Notes under the pieces: generated by a model
Seen by the model: the letters and a program-made list of their open reading frames with translations, nothing else
Databases searched by the model: none
Told to the model about the DNA's origin: nothing
Shown: one piece after another, positions 1 to 9,348 of the stretch
How the letters are laid out: every line of letters begins with the position of its first letter
How positions within the stretch are numbered: the stretch's first letter is position 1
Made by a program: the position numbers and the translations under genes
Source: a virus
Virus record (IMG/VR): IMGVR_UViG_3300025132_000096
Location: 1-40,175 of that record
Reading direction: 5' to 3' (one strand)
Length of the DNA stretch: 40,175 nt

Positions 1-99
1 GTTTTTGTAACTCTTCTAGTTCTTTGCGTTTTTTTGCAAGCTCAGATTCAGACTTGCTCCTTTTTTTCCCAGTATCAGCAGACCCTTGAGATTGGTTTT
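1..99. repeat. 99-bp direct terminal repeat (left copy)
   Basis: Bases 1-99 are identical to bases 40077-40175. An exact overlap of this size at both ends is what an assembler leaves on a circular or circularly permuted molecule. The coding frame of the virion protein gene runs through the join without interruption. It is therefore more likely an assembly overlap than a biological terminal repeat, and the true unit is about 40,076 bp. Confidence 0.93.
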
Positions 100-2485
100 T
101 ACCCTTCCCAGTATCAGCAGACCCTTGACCTTGGTTTTGGTTAGAACCTTTTGTTTTTCCTGTTTTAGACTTACTTCCGGTCTTAGATCCACCTCTGGTG
201 TTAGACTTGCTTCCGGCAGAACTGCTTCCAACTTCTTCGCCACCTTCGTCGTCGTCGTCGCCGCCTCCGGCTCCGTCGCCGTCTGAGCGTCCAGTCTCGT
301 CCCCAGCGTCCTGACGTTCGCCGTTGCCATCTCCGTCCCCGTTCCCGCCTTGGACAAATGGCCCCGTAGCGTTAGGGTCGTCGGAACTACCGCTCTTCCA
401 ACCCATAAACAATCTTTTTAGCCGATCTCTTAGTCCCGCAGGCAGCTTGTCAATTCCTTCTTCGCCTGCAAATATTTCCGCAATTTGCAACAGGAATTGT
501 TGGTCGCGTGATTTGATTTCAGACCTAACAGCGTCGGCCTGTAAGGTGCTTACCCACTCTCCGTCTGCGTTTTGGACCAGACCCGAATACTGAGAGTATG
601 CTTCGTTTCTTCGCTGCTCTAGCTCTGCCTTAAACTGATTCTGTTCTTCTGTCAGGCTTGCATCGAACTCATCTTTAGCCTGCTCAAACTGATCTCGTCG
701 CAACTGTTGTTGAGCAGCAAACTCGTCTCGTTCTGCCACAAATGTGTCATCAAATTGTGATTGCGCTTCCACAAACTCATCGCGTCTAAGATCTGAGTCG
801 ATTTGGAACTGGAGTTTTTCCTCCTCAATCGACTGATCAAACTGTCTGCGGCGTTCTACCAACTCGTCTTCACTTAATCCAAGACGATCACGATCAAGAA
901 GAAGCTGTTCCTCAAACTCAGCACGACGCGCCTGTCTTTCGTTTACTCTTTCGTCAAGGTCCGCTTGCCACTGATTTTGTTGCTGACCTTGGGCTTGGTC
1001 AAACTGTCGCCTACGTTCAGTTAATTCCTGTTCGCTAAGGCCAAAACGCTTTCGGTCAAGAGCAAGCTGTTTCTCAAACTCTTCTTTTCGAGCAGCCTGA
1101 GTAAGCTCAAATTCGTCTTGGCTTTGAATAAACGCAGCTTCGCCTAAAGCTACCTCACGTTCACTAAATCCTTCAGCCATAAGTGCAGCACGTTCTCGCT
1201 CATCTTGGCTTCGCTGAAATTGCAAACGCTGTTCTTCAAACGCTGCCTCACCTAATTCAACTTCGCGCTCTGTAAACCCTTCAGCTATAAGTGCAGCACG
1301 TTGCTGTTCCTCAAACTGTTTTGTGAACTGTTGCTCTTCTTGGGTTAACGTTGCGTCAAACTGAGCTTGAGCTTGAGCTAGTCTTTCAGCTTGCATCGCC
1401 TTTTCGGCTGCTACACGACCTTCCTGCAACGCTTCTTCAGCAGTTATTGTGCGTCCCTGCGATTTTGCGTCAGCCTGTATTTGTGTTGCTAGAGCTTGTG
1501 CGCGAGCGTCAAGCTCTACCTGCTGCATAGCTGACTGAGCGTCAATGTCGCGACCTTGCATACGCTCACGTTGAATAAGCTCGTCTGCTTGTAGTTTTAG
1601 CTGATCTTGGCTAATACCAAGTTCTTGCAACCTTGCGTTTCTAGTTTCGTCTAACGAAGCCTCAAACTGCTGTTGCTCTTGCGTGAGAGAACGTCTCTTA
1701 ATGTCTAGCTCTCCAACACCAAGTCGCTTAGTCAAGGCTGTCTGAACATCAAACTGACGGACATCTTCACCCAATGCGGATTTTGTGGCTTCCGCTTGTG
1801 TGCCTGTTGTCAGTGCTGAAAGGATTTTGTTCTGTCTTTCTTGTTCTGCTGCCGCTCGTTTTTGCAAGAGTTCAGCGTCTACGCCTGCAACCGCACGGGC
1901 CTGTTGCCCTGCTAGGTCGCCATAACGGCCCCCGGCAATCGTGGAGTCAGCTAACCCTCTACGAGCTAACTCCTCTTGCAACATACTACGTTGAGCACCG
2001 AACTCAGCGTTAATGTTAGCTACCTGTGCTGCACGGATTTGCTGCATTTGTGGCGTGTCATACACAGACGGCGCGTTCTGTAAGTTCTGTACCTGTTGGT
2101 TTAACTGGTTCAGAAAGCTAGGCGGTGTGGCCGGAGCAGCCGGAGCCGGGGCAGGAGCACCTGCTGCCGCGCCCGGAGCACCTGCTACTGCGCCCATAGC
2201 TGCACCTTGTGGGGCGGGGGCAGGACGAGCACGACCTTGCTGCTGCATTTCAGCAAATGTCATTGCTTGTTGTTGCTGTTGTCTTTGTGCCGCCGTTAGT
2301 GGACCGCTGGGCTGCCCGGCAGTCCCCGCTTTTCTAATAGATACTGCATTCGCACCCGGAGGTCCGGCAGATTGCCCACCACGATCCCTCTGTGCCTGCG
2401 CCTGTGCTTGTTGATTGCCGGGCACACCTGCCTGCATCTTCATGTCTTTTGCAAGCGAGCCAAAGGCGGTGTTAAACGTAGCCAT
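1..2485 (-). CDS. Large coiled-coil internal virion protein, N-terminal part (continues at 40175)
   Basis: The minus-strand frame opens at ATG 2485-2483 and is still open at base 1. It continues at the other end of the window to a TAA at 40047-40045, giving about 838 aa. The N-terminus begins MATFNTAFGSL. A Pro/Ala-rich linker follows, then several hundred Gln/Glu/Arg-rich helical residues with internal repeats: two copies around AEGFxEREVxLGEAAF and two around GLSExELxERRRQFDQ. The C-terminal part has an Asp/Gly-rich acidic stretch and then Lys/Ser-rich sequence with a 13-residue tandem repeat. It lies among other glycine-zipper and coiled-coil proteins downstream of the tail genes, where P22-type phages keep ejection proteins. 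That role is inference; no named family was recognised. Confidence 0.85.
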   Translation of the reverse strand, partial: MATFNTAFGSLAKDMKMQAGVPGNQQAQAQAQRDRGGQSAGPPGANAVSIRKAGTAGQPSGPLTAAQRQQQQQAMTFAEMQQQGRARPAPAPQGAAMGAVAGAPGAAAGAPAPAPAAPATPPSFLNQLNQQVQNLQNAPSVYDTPQMQQIRAAQVANINAEFGAQRSMLQEELARRGLADSTIAGGRYGDLAGQQARAVAGVDAELLQKRAAAEQERQNKILSALTTGTQAEATKSALGEDVRQFDVQTALTKRLGVGELDIKRRSLTQEQQQFEASLDETRNARLQELGISQDQLKLQADELIQRERMQGRDIDAQSAMQQVELDARAQALATQIQADAKSQGRTITAEEALQEGRVAAEKAMQAERLAQAQAQFDATLTQEEQQFTKQFEEQQRAALIAEGFTEREVELGEAAFEEQRLQFQRSQDERERAALMAEGFSEREVALGEAAFIQSQDEFELTQAARKEEFEKQLALDRKRFGLSEQELTERRRQFDQAQGQQQNQWQADLDERVNERQARRAEFEEQLLLDRDRLGLSEDELVERRRQFDQSIEEEKLQFQIDSDLRRDEFVEAQSQFDDTFVAERDEFAAQQQLRRDQFEQAKDEFDASLTEEQNQFKAELEQRRNEAYSQYSGLVQNADGEWVSTLQADAVRSEIKSRDQQFLLQIAEIFAGEEGIDKLPAGLRDRLKRLFMGWKSGSSDDPNATGPFVQGGNGDGDGNGERQDAGDETGRSDGDGAGGGDDDDEGGEEVGSSSAGSKSNTRGGSKTGSKSKTGKTKGSNQNQGQGSADTGKGKNQSQGSADTGKKRSKSESELAKKRKELEELQK
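68..128. repeat. 39-bp tandem repeat inside the virion protein gene
   Basis: The 22-base string starting cccagtatcagcag occurs at 68-89 and again at 107-128, a period of 39 bases or 13 codons. It encodes two copies of a GSADTGKxK-type peptide in the Lys/Ser/Gln-rich tail of the protein. The left copy lies inside the 99-bp terminal overlap. Confidence 0.85.
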
Positions 2486-2487
2486 AT

Positions 2488-3405
2488 CTAAAAGGAAATT
2501 CCCGAATCTAGTAGAAGCTCTCTTATCGCTGACCTTCTTGCGATTTCGTTTTCGTATCTTTGAGCCGCTAGTTCTTCTGGGCTAGTTGTAAAGATGCCTT
2601 CTGCTGCCGATGCTATACCTAGCGCAAGCTCTGGATTCTCTTGTGCCCATTTTCCTACGCCAGTCAATGCGCTCATTAAACGACCTTGAGGGCTTTTCTC
2701 AGCAATCCGAAAATCCAAACCTTCCCGTGGGCCTGCTAAAGCCGACTCTCTACCTGTCTGTCCAAAAGAAGCATTGCCCACAAGGTTGCCGCCTTCGCCC
2801 ATGCTGACACCGCCGGGATCAGGAGAAAACATTCGTTGTTCCATTGGCACGTATCCTTCTGGGGCAATCATTTGTCCTGCATTGACTTCACTGGCGATAC
2901 TTGGAAGGGATGGTTGCGATAGATCCGGCGGGGCAGCAAACAGTTCTGGTGGAGTAGTAGGCACTGCCCCGCTTGCCGCAGCTTGCGTTAAGGCAGGATT
3001 AAATGTTCCTTGGACTGCCGGAGCAGCAGCAGATGGAGCAAACGCTGTCTTTGCTGCCATCACAGGATCAATTTGTCCAAACCCTCCTGCGGCTGCTGCC
3101 GGAGCAGCGGTAGCGGCTTGAGCAACTGGAGCAGCGGTAGCGGCTTGAGTCGCAGTAGTCGCAGTGTCTGTCGCGGCTTGTGCTCCCGCGCCTAACGCCT
3201 TAGCGGCACCCATACCCGCAGCAGTAGTTCCCGCACCCATCAAGGCACCTTTTAATTTATCTTCGCTAGTTAGCCCACCAACCAAACCTCCGGCTAGTAC
3301 GCCACCCAAGGGTCCACCAATAGCGGTTCCTACTATTGGGGCAGCTACCTTTGCAATCGGTGCTACCACTCCTTTTAGCTTGTCTAAGAATTTACCAAGT
3401 GCCAT
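2488..3405 (-). CDS. Glycine/alanine-rich internal virion protein, probable ejection protein
   Basis: This is a 305-aa protein. Residues 12-55 form a glycine-zipper-like hydrophobic segment (IAKVAAPIVGTAIGGPLGG...LAGGLVGG). A long Ala/Thr/Pro-rich low-complexity stretch follows to about residue 150, with a more ordered C-terminus. Such composition is common in phage proteins that enter or cross membranes during DNA ejection; that family knowledge is general and no specific domain was recognised. It lies between small late proteins upstream and the 838-aa coiled-coil protein, whose ATG starts just after this stop. A structural role in the virion core is likely but inferred. Confidence 0.75.
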   Translation of the reverse strand: MALGKFLDKLKGVVAPIAKVAAPIVGTAIGGPLGGVLAGGLVGGLTSEDKLKGALMGAGTTAAGMGAAKALGAGAQAATDTATTATQAATAAPVAQAATAAPAAAAGGFGQIDPVMAAKTAFAPSAAAPAVQGTFNPALTQAAASGAVPTTPPELFAAPPDLSQPSLPSIASEVNAGQMIAPEGYVPMEQRMFSPDPGGVSMGEGGNLVGNASFGQTGRESALAGPREGLDFRIAEKSPQGRLMSALTGVGKWAQENPELALGIASAAEGIFTTSPEELAAQRYENEIARRSAIRELLLDSGISF

Positions 3406-3428
3406 TGTCCTGCTCTCGCGGTTGAGTC

Positions 3429-3602
3429 TTAATACTTCTTCTTTCTTTTAGCGGCCATCTTGCGGGACGGCATAGTTTTGTAGGATTCTTTCGGCGTAGA
3501 CTTAATGTACTTCTTCGCCGTCTTTTTGGGGATCTTTGACTTCCCTTTTCCTGAAGCTGCTTCGTACATAGCTCTCTGTTGCGCCTTACTCTGAATCGGC
3601 AT
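3429..3602 (-). CDS. Small basic DUF3008-like protein
   Basis: A Lys-rich protein of 57 aa, starting MPIQSKAQQRAMYEAASGKGKSKIPKK. The SKAQQRAM start and a following basic helical tail recall the small DUF3008-type proteins of phages and bacteria, whose function is unknown. I chose ATG 3602. A GTG at 3620 would add MSLKKP and increase overlap with the previous gene. Either choice overlaps that gene's 3' end (stop at 3586). Its high positive charge (about one residue in three Lys/Arg) fits DNA contact in the virion, which is a guess. Confidence 0.7.
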   Translation of the reverse strand: MPIQSKAQQRAMYEAASGKGKSKIPKKTAKKYIKSTPKESYKTMPSRKMAAKRKKKY

Positions 3603-3960
3603 CGGTTTCTTCAAAGACACCTAGCTCTACAAGAATTGCAAACGCAGTACCAGATAGCTCCATGCTGTCTGGAAAGTCTGTAGTTCTTATCGGCATAGGT
3701 GCCCCCTCTACTGCTTCGTTAAACAACTCTGTCAGATCCTGAGCACACTCGTTGTAACTAGGATCTTCTGGTTTTATTTGTTCCTGTCCTTCAACCAGAT
3801 GCTGCTCCACGATTGCAGATCGCATCTCGTCTCGTTCTTCAATCTGTTGTCCCAAAAACTTTCCCCACTGTCTTACTCGTTTAAGAAGACCGTAGCGAAA
3901 CCTGTTCGATGCAAACTCGTTAAAAGCGTTGTTTGCAGCATCAAGGTGTCCTCGTTTCAA
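3586..3960 (-). CDS. Conserved-looking late protein of unknown function
   Basis: A 124-aa protein starting MKRGHLDAANNAFNEFASNRFRYGLLKRVRQWGKFL. The N-terminal half is helical and basic and the C-terminal half acidic. The start is TTG 3960, placed directly after the TAG of the preceding gene (3961-3963) with a G-rich stretch upstream, so translation is probably coupled. It follows the DUF7936 protein and precedes the ejection-type proteins. No family was recognised. Position suggests a tail or virion-assembly accessory role. Confidence 0.75.
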   Translation of the reverse strand: MKRGHLDAANNAFNEFASNRFRYGLLKRVRQWGKFLGQQIEERDEMRSAIVEQHLVEGQEQIKPEDPSYNECAQDLTELFNEAVEGAPMPIRTTDFPDSMELSGTAFAILVELGVFEETDADSE

Positions 3961-4359
3961 CTATTCCCCCCAAGGAAGTGGTGGATCTTCAACTGTTGGA
4001 TCAGCGTTTTCGTTTAGCTCTTTTGTAACCAACCTCTCGTAGAGTTCGGTTTTTGATATCATCTCTTCTGGGTCGTCTGGATTTTTAGACGGAACCATCT
4101 CTGAATCAAACTTTGTGTGAACCCATGTTAGCACGGCACTTTCCGTTAAGTCCGCATACGGCGTAAAGTCGTCTGGGTTCGGTTGACCTACACGCAACGA
4201 TCCGTAGACACTGGCTACATTGGGAACCGTTTCTCCAGCGGAGTCTACATAAGTGCCGTCTTCGCCAACTAAACGCCATTGCACGAAGGTGACTACATCA
4301 GTTAGACCGTCTAAAGACTTATCTACAGTCATACCGTCTACTTGCCATGTAAGCGTCAT
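3961..4359 (-). CDS. DUF7936-like late protein
   Basis: A 132-aa protein. The N-terminus MTLTWQVDGMTV, the central pattern DVVTFVQWRLVGEDG, the segment VYGSLRVG...FTPYADLTESAVLTWV and the C-terminal PPLPW closely match the layout I associate with DUF7936 proteins, usually found next to tail-fibre genes in phages of aquatic bacteria. Function is unknown. A GGAGG ribosome site lies 7 nt before ATG 4359. It directly follows the S74 fibre gene, so a fibre-assembly accessory role is possible but unproven. Confidence 0.8.
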   Translation of the reverse strand: MTLTWQVDGMTVDKSLDGLTDVVTFVQWRLVGEDGTYVDSAGETVPNVASVYGSLRVGQPNPDDFTPYADLTESAVLTWVHTKFDSEMVPSKNPDDPEEMISKTELYERLVTKELNENADPTVEDPPLPWGE

Positions 4360-4360
4360 C

Positions 4361-7300
4361 TTACGCCTCCAACTCTGCTACGCGAATTCTTAGGTCTTGC
4401 ACTTCTTTTATGAGAAGCGGTACAAGTTTGGAGTAATCAACACCCCAAACTTGTTTGATTGGCTGTGAGGACTCGTCATCTACAAGATCGCCGTCTACAA
4501 GGTCGCCGTCTGTTCCCCGTGACACTGCCTCTGGGAACACTTCAAAAAGATCTTGAGCGACTACACCGTAGCGAACTTTATCACTTGAAGAGATCCAATC
4601 GTGTTTTACGATTCCAATGCCATCAATTAATGATCCAGAGACATCAGCCGTTTCAATGTTTTCTTTTAGGCGGCGATCCGACGAGGTGTTGTAGGCGGTA
4701 CTAGAAGTACTAGTGTCGATGCTTCCTACGTCGTTTCCGTTGTCGGTATTGTACCACCGCACCACCTCCCCTGCGGGTGTATAGTTGTAGTAATAGCCGC
4801 CTTGGTAAAACTGGTGCCCATCAACGGTGGTCGCGTCCCCGCTCTCTCTGCCAATGCAGGTAATTCCATCTGATTCTACCCTGAGCCGGACGGAACCTCC
4901 AGTTTTTACTCTTAGGTAACCAGTAGATTCCAGTCTTAGGTAACCGTTGGCTTCTGTTGCGGCGTGTTGATAAGCAACAGTTCCCCGATACTGTTCTGCC
5001 CCCGACGTACCTTCGGCAAAATCTATTCGGCCAGTACTGGTGTTGTTTGTGACAATGGACATTCCAGTGCCACCACCCGTGTTCGCAACTACAAATTTGT
5101 TTGAACCAGAGTAGTAGTCACCCGGAGCCGCTGTTCCTATGCCAACCCGACCAGACGAATCTATTCTCATTCGTTCGGAGTTGTTGGGGCTAAAGATTAA
5201 AGTGCTGTCGGTGTCTATATCCAGAATCGTATCGCTTATATCAATAAACGCTCTTTCCGTTCCTGCGGCGTTATGAAACGCTAGTTTTGTTGCGTCGGTC
5301 CCACCGATTATAGTGAGTCCGTCAGAAACGTTTAAAAAGTCTCCTCCATAGGTTAACGTGCCGTCATCTTCTAATGTGAGGCCCGTGCCCGTTCCCGCTG
5401 TTGCGTTGTCAATATTGAGATGACCACCGCCCATCCAGATACGGCCTGAAATAACACTGTCGCTTCCTACCAGTTTAATACCGCTATCATAATCAGCCGC
5501 AGACTGAAGTATGTGTAGCTTGGCTGTGGGCGCATTTGTGTTAATGCCAATGCGGTCGTTTCCTGCATCTACAAAGAAAAGGTTCGCTTCTCCGTTGCCT
5601 TCGATGCGGAAGTCAAGATCAAGAGAGTCTTCGTTAAAAATGGTAGCTGACTCATTCATTATCATCCGGGACGACAGCGTTCCTCCTACCATCGTCTCGA
5701 AGTCGAAGTACCCGTCTTCGCTACCGTCTGATGCGTCTTTAATGCGGGTTTCAATGTTGGCGTAAATTACATCTTGAGAGTTGTCGTTACGCCCATCAAA
5801 ACTAATTTCTCCAAGGTGGTCATTATCAGCAGGAGAACCTGAGTTTCTGTACAGTCTTAGGTTTGGTCCTGCGGTTGCATCGGCATCAGTCGATGTTAGC
5901 GTCAGGTTATCAGAGTTGTCGGCAACTGTAATTGTCGCACCAGCACTTGATGTAATCGCACCGTCTACTTGTAGCGTAGACGCCATATCAACCGCACCGT
6001 CGATATCAACGACGTCCAAGTTAGTAACACCGTCTACGTCTAGCCCTGCCGCACCCGCCAAAATTAAATCATCAGCAGACTCATCCCAGAGCATGTACGC
6101 CCCGGACGTAGCACCAAAAAATTTGACATCGTATCCGGTGTCGTTTACGCCAACCGTTATTGCCGCATCAACCTGCACTGCTCCATCAATGTCAACAGCG
6201 TCTAGGTTGGCAGTTCCGTCTACGTCTAAGTGGCGGGTAACAGTTAGATCGTTGCCGATTGTTACATCATCTGGAAGGCTGATTGTAAGAGTCTGGCTTC
6301 CGGCTACGGTTACGATTTCGTTCGACGTTCCTGCAATGGTAAATGTCTGGGAGTCGAGGTCTACAGCCCCTGTGCCAGAATCTCCGGCGAAGTCTAAATC
6401 TTCGGCTGTTATTTGAGCGTCCACATACGCCTTAATGGACTGTTGCGTAGCGAGCTTGACGGCAGAATTCGAGGCCATGTCGTCCTCGTCTTTAATGCCT
6501 GTTACCGTCGCACCATCACTAGCAATGTTAAGACTTGTTGCAAGCGTAGCGGCACCCGAAATATCTACTGTGCCGTTTATGTCTATCGCGGTTGCTAACA
6601 GATCAATTTCATCTGTAGCGGCAATCGTCATAACCGTTGCTGATGAGGCGGCAATTCGCTGAGACGCATCGTAGAACTGCAACTGGCGCGTACCGTTTAA
6701 CAACAGACCTGTGTCAGCAACGTGAGTCAGGGTTACGTCGGTGTCTGCGCCAAAACCAAGAACAGCACCGTCTGAGCCAAGCGTTAAGTCGTCACCAATG
6801 GTTACATCGTCTGGCAGACCGATTGTGAGCGTTTGCCCGGAAGCCGCCGTCTCTATCTCATTTGACGTACCTGCGATAGTAAACGTCTGTGAGTCAAGAT
6901 CAACAGATCCTGTACCGGAACCTCCTGCAAAGTCTAAGTCCTCTGCCGTCACCTTGGTGTCTACATAAGCTTTAATGCTTTGCTGCGTTGCAAGAGCCGT
7001 TGCAGAGTCGGTCGCCATATTGTCTTCGTCAAGAATCGTTGTAACGGTTGTAGAACCCGTTCCCTTGAGCGAAGCAAATGTGATTAGTCCGGCTGACGTA
7101 ATCGCCCCTGTAGTAAAGGCACCAGAGCCGTCCCTAAGAACAATCGTGTTTGCGGTGTTATCGGTACGCTCTACGATGCGGGTTGCCATAAACTCTACGT
7201 AGATAGACCCGGCACTCGCGTCAGAGCGCAGCACAACAGCGCATGGCTGATACACACCTGATGTCGGCTTGGTCGCCGTAAATCCTGCTGACCCGTTCTG

Positions 7301-7819
7301 ATACAGTTGATCTAGTGCTGAGAACGAGCTTGTGTTTACAACGCTTGTTACGACGCCCATGACAGTGACGTAACCTATTGCCCCACTTGAGATTGCAACC
7401 TCAACTAAACCAAACGCTGTGTCTGCCGCCGATGCTACGACATTAACCTCTGGTACTTTGTCGGTTGTGTTGTAGCCCGTCAGCTTAACAACCTGACCTG
7501 CGGTTAGGCTTGCAGCAGCCCTGACCTGTACCTGCGTGGTCTGATCTCCAACAAGAACCCACTTGGTGCCATCATCAAACCAGAGATGGTAGTCACCTCC
7601 ATCGCCTGATGTAATCCACTTACGTCCCGCTGTTCCGGCGGCAGGGCGCGAGGCAAGCGTAGACGACTGAACATGAATACCTGTATCGGCGTCATGGTCG
7701 TTATAGCTAGTACGGATTGTATTGTCGTTACCACGAACTGTGTTCGCATCAATCGGCGTAGTGCCGTTGACCGGGCTTGAAAACGTAGCAACTGCGTGTT
7801 GCGCTACCGTCGTAGCCAT
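4361..7819 (-). CDS. Tail fibre/spike with C-terminal S74 (endosialidase-type) intramolecular chaperone
   Basis: A 1152-aa protein. The C-terminal about 106 residues begin with SDRRLKENI at Ser1047, the signature of the peptidase S74 chaperone of endosialidase-type fibres. In that family the Ser/Lys pair cuts off the chaperone after trimer folding. Upstream are long beta-rich repeats. One repeat of roughly 85 residues (DEDxMAxxSAxxLATQQSIKAYVD followed by AEDLDFAGxSGTGxVDLDSQTFTIAGTSNEI and LPDDVTIG) occurs twice, around 6250-6500 and 6790-7040. The N-terminal about 200 residues probably attach to the tail. ATG 7819 overlaps the hub gene's stop as TAATG. It is the likely receptor-binding protein. 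Confidence 0.92.
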   Translation of the reverse strand: MATTVAQHAVATFSSPVNGTTPIDANTVRGNDNTIRTSYNDHDADTGIHVQSSTLASRPAAGTAGRKWITSGDGGDYHLWFDDGTKWVLVGDQTTQVQVRAAASLTAGQVVKLTGYNTTDKVPEVNVVASAADTAFGLVEVAISSGAIGYVTVMGVVTSVVNTSSFSALDQLYQNGSAGFTATKPTSGVYQPCAVVLRSDASAGSIYVEFMATRIVERTDNTANTIVLRDGSGAFTTGAITSAGLITFASLKGTGSTTVTTILDEDNMATDSATALATQQSIKAYVDTKVTAEDLDFAGGSGTGSVDLDSQTFTIAGTSNEIETAASGQTLTIGLPDDVTIGDDLTLGSDGAVLGFGADTDVTLTHVADTGLLLNGTRQLQFYDASQRIAASSATVMTIAATDEIDLLATAIDINGTVDISGAATLATSLNIASDGATVTGIKDEDDMASNSAVKLATQQSIKAYVDAQITAEDLDFAGDSGTGAVDLDSQTFTIAGTSNEIVTVAGSQTLTISLPDDVTIGNDLTVTRHLDVDGTANLDAVDIDGAVQVDAAITVGVNDTGYDVKFFGATSGAYMLWDESADDLILAGAAGLDVDGVTNLDVVDIDGAVDMASTLQVDGAITSSAGATITVADNSDNLTLTSTDADATAGPNLRLYRNSGSPADNDHLGEISFDGRNDNSQDVIYANIETRIKDASDGSEDGYFDFETMVGGTLSSRMIMNESATIFNEDSLDLDFRIEGNGEANLFFVDAGNDRIGINTNAPTAKLHILQSAADYDSGIKLVGSDSVISGRIWMGGGHLNIDNATAGTGTGLTLEDDGTLTYGGDFLNVSDGLTIIGGTDATKLAFHNAAGTERAFIDISDTILDIDTDSTLIFSPNNSERMRIDSSGRVGIGTAAPGDYYSGSNKFVVANTGGGTGMSIVTNNTSTGRIDFAEGTSGAEQYRGTVAYQHAATEANGYLRLESTGYLRVKTGGSVRLRVESDGITCIGRESGDATTVDGHQFYQGGYYYNYTPAGEVVRWYNTDNGNDVGSIDTSTSSTAYNTSSDRRLKENIETADVSGSLIDGIGIVKHDWISSSDKVRYGVVAQDLFEVFPEAVSRGTDGDLVDGDLVDDESSQPIKQVWGVDYSKLVPLLIKEVQDLRIRVAELEA

Positions 7820-9348
7820 TAGCGTCTCCCAAGGGCAAATGCTTCTAACTGAAACCTACTAAGAACAGGCAATGCTTCTCCTGAATCAATAACACTGACA
7901 TCAACATAATAACCATTTCCCCCCATCGGGATGCGATAATTCTGCGATCCCGATCCTCCCCATGTGCCCGTGCCCCATGTTGTGCCACTGGCACCCCATG
8001 TTTCGTCGTAGCTCACAGGCAAGGAGAATGATCCAAGGTCGTTCCCGGTGCTCCATTCTATTCGGCACTGGTCTGATCCCTTTAGTGAGGCCGTCAGGTA
8101 GCCCCACCGCAACGCCTTAGATAGCGAGTCGTCACCGCAATAAAACCTGCGGAACTGCGCTGTCATGGTATACCGCTCACCACCTGATCCGTCAGAGTTT
8201 AGGTTATCCACAAACACTGACGTTGCGTCACATTCGCTTACAAATCCACTTTCGTCACCTCTTAGAATTACGGGCAATCCAGACGAGTTCAATGTTTCAA
8301 ACATCGTTGTGGTGTTCGGGCTGATCCAACCAGTATCCCACGGTCCTGTCCATGAATTAAGCACTGTGTTGTAGACGTAGCAACCATAGCCCGGTAGCGT
8401 GATCCACAACTCTTTAGTGCCGCGATTTAGCACCGCCCTGATGTTTGCAAACTGAGCAGACGACAGGCTTCTGATAATGGACAGTATTGGATCTGGGGTC
8501 TGTGCGTTTGCAACAGGTGCCACTTCTGATTCGTTGCAACGATATAAGCCGCGCTCTGAGATGAAATAGGCCACATTGTCGAACGGCACTATGGCGTTAG
8601 GAGCAATCGTTCCAACGTCGGCTGTAACGCCTGTCGGTGAGACGGTAACATCGTCCTGCCCGTAACCCGTTAGGCGAGAGATTCCCCTGTCGTGAAAGAT
8701 TAGCAACGAGGTGTTAATGCTTGCTAACCCTACGACCTCCTCGTCGCCAAAAGTTCTAACTACGATCTGACCACCACTAGAACCCGTAATGCCTAGCGTG
8801 TCGCCGTTGTTTAGTGACGAGTAAAAAATACTGTCAGGAAACGAACTGTTGCCGCACGACCAGAGCCTTTGGTTGTGGACCGCGATAACCTTTGGGTTGG
8901 GTGTGCTTGCAATGTTCGTTGTTAACGACGAGCCGTCCCACTTGTTTAGTAACCCACCGTCAGCAATGTACACAACATCGTTACCGCTTGTGTCACGAAA
9001 CTGTGCAAACGATGGAACCTCTGTGGTAGACAGCGTTCCGCTTCGGGTTGTCCATGTCCACGGGTATGATCCATAAGAGCTAGTCTTTAGGCCACCGTTG
9101 ACCACAACCATGATTTCGTTTGAGCCGCTGTCTTTGCGCCACGTAAATCCGTTTTGGATATCGTTCCCGCTAGACAGTGTAGCTGCGGTTCGTTTTAGGC
9201 CACCGCGCTTTGTAATTGCGCCAAACTCTGTAAGCCTAGCGTTGACGGTTCTTCGTAGTTGGTTCTGTTGCAGCATTACCTCTGTCGAGGTTTCGTTAAC
9301 GCCGCCCTCCATACTTGGCTGTATGTCCCGAACCGTTTCTCGCGCCAT
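7819..9348 (-). CDS. Tail hub / packaged-DNA stabilisation protein (P22 gp10-like)
   Basis: A 509-aa beta-rich protein. It begins MARETVRDIQPSMEGGVNETSTEV, then has repeated propeller-like segments such as VVYIADGGLLNKWDG, IAVHNQRLWSCGN and LLIFHDRGISRLTGYG. These fit the beta-propeller hub family that closes the head of P22-type podoviruses (gp10). I chose ATG 9348, which overlaps the connector's TAA as TAATG; an upstream GTG at 9363 would run into the previous gene. It sits between the connector and the fibre gene, in the expected order. The assignment is by pattern and position, not by a search. Confidence 0.8.
   Translation of the reverse strand: MARETVRDIQPSMEGGVNETSTEVMLQQNQLRRTVNARLTEFGAITKRGGLKRTAATLSSGNDIQNGFTWRKDSGSNEIMVVVNGGLKTSSYGSYPWTWTTRSGTLSTTEVPSFAQFRDTSGNDVVYIADGGLLNKWDGSSLTTNIASTPNPKVIAVHNQRLWSCGNSSFPDSIFYSSLNNGDTLGITGSSGGQIVVRTFGDEEVVGLASINTSLLIFHDRGISRLTGYGQDDVTVSPTGVTADVGTIAPNAIVPFDNVAYFISERGLYRCNESEVAPVANAQTPDPILSIIRSLSSAQFANIRAVLNRGTKELWITLPGYGCYVYNTVLNSWTGPWDTGWISPNTTTMFETLNSSGLPVILRGDESGFVSECDATSVFVDNLNSDGSGGERYTMTAQFRRFYCGDDSLSKALRWGYLTASLKGSDQCRIEWSTGNDLGSFSLPVSYDETWGASGTTWGTGTWGGSGSQNYRIPMGGNGYYVDVSVIDSGEALPVLSRFQLEAFALGRR

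Noticed and set aside
16-357. Minus-strand 113-codon ORF at the window start
   Set aside because: It is in a different frame from the 838-aa virion gene, which explains the same bases with consistent repeats and runs across the circular join.
5781-6416. Long plus-strand ORF (211 codons) inside the fibre gene
   Set aside because: It is antisense to the well-supported S74 fibre, with Ser/Pro/Ala/Val composition expected from a mirror frame.
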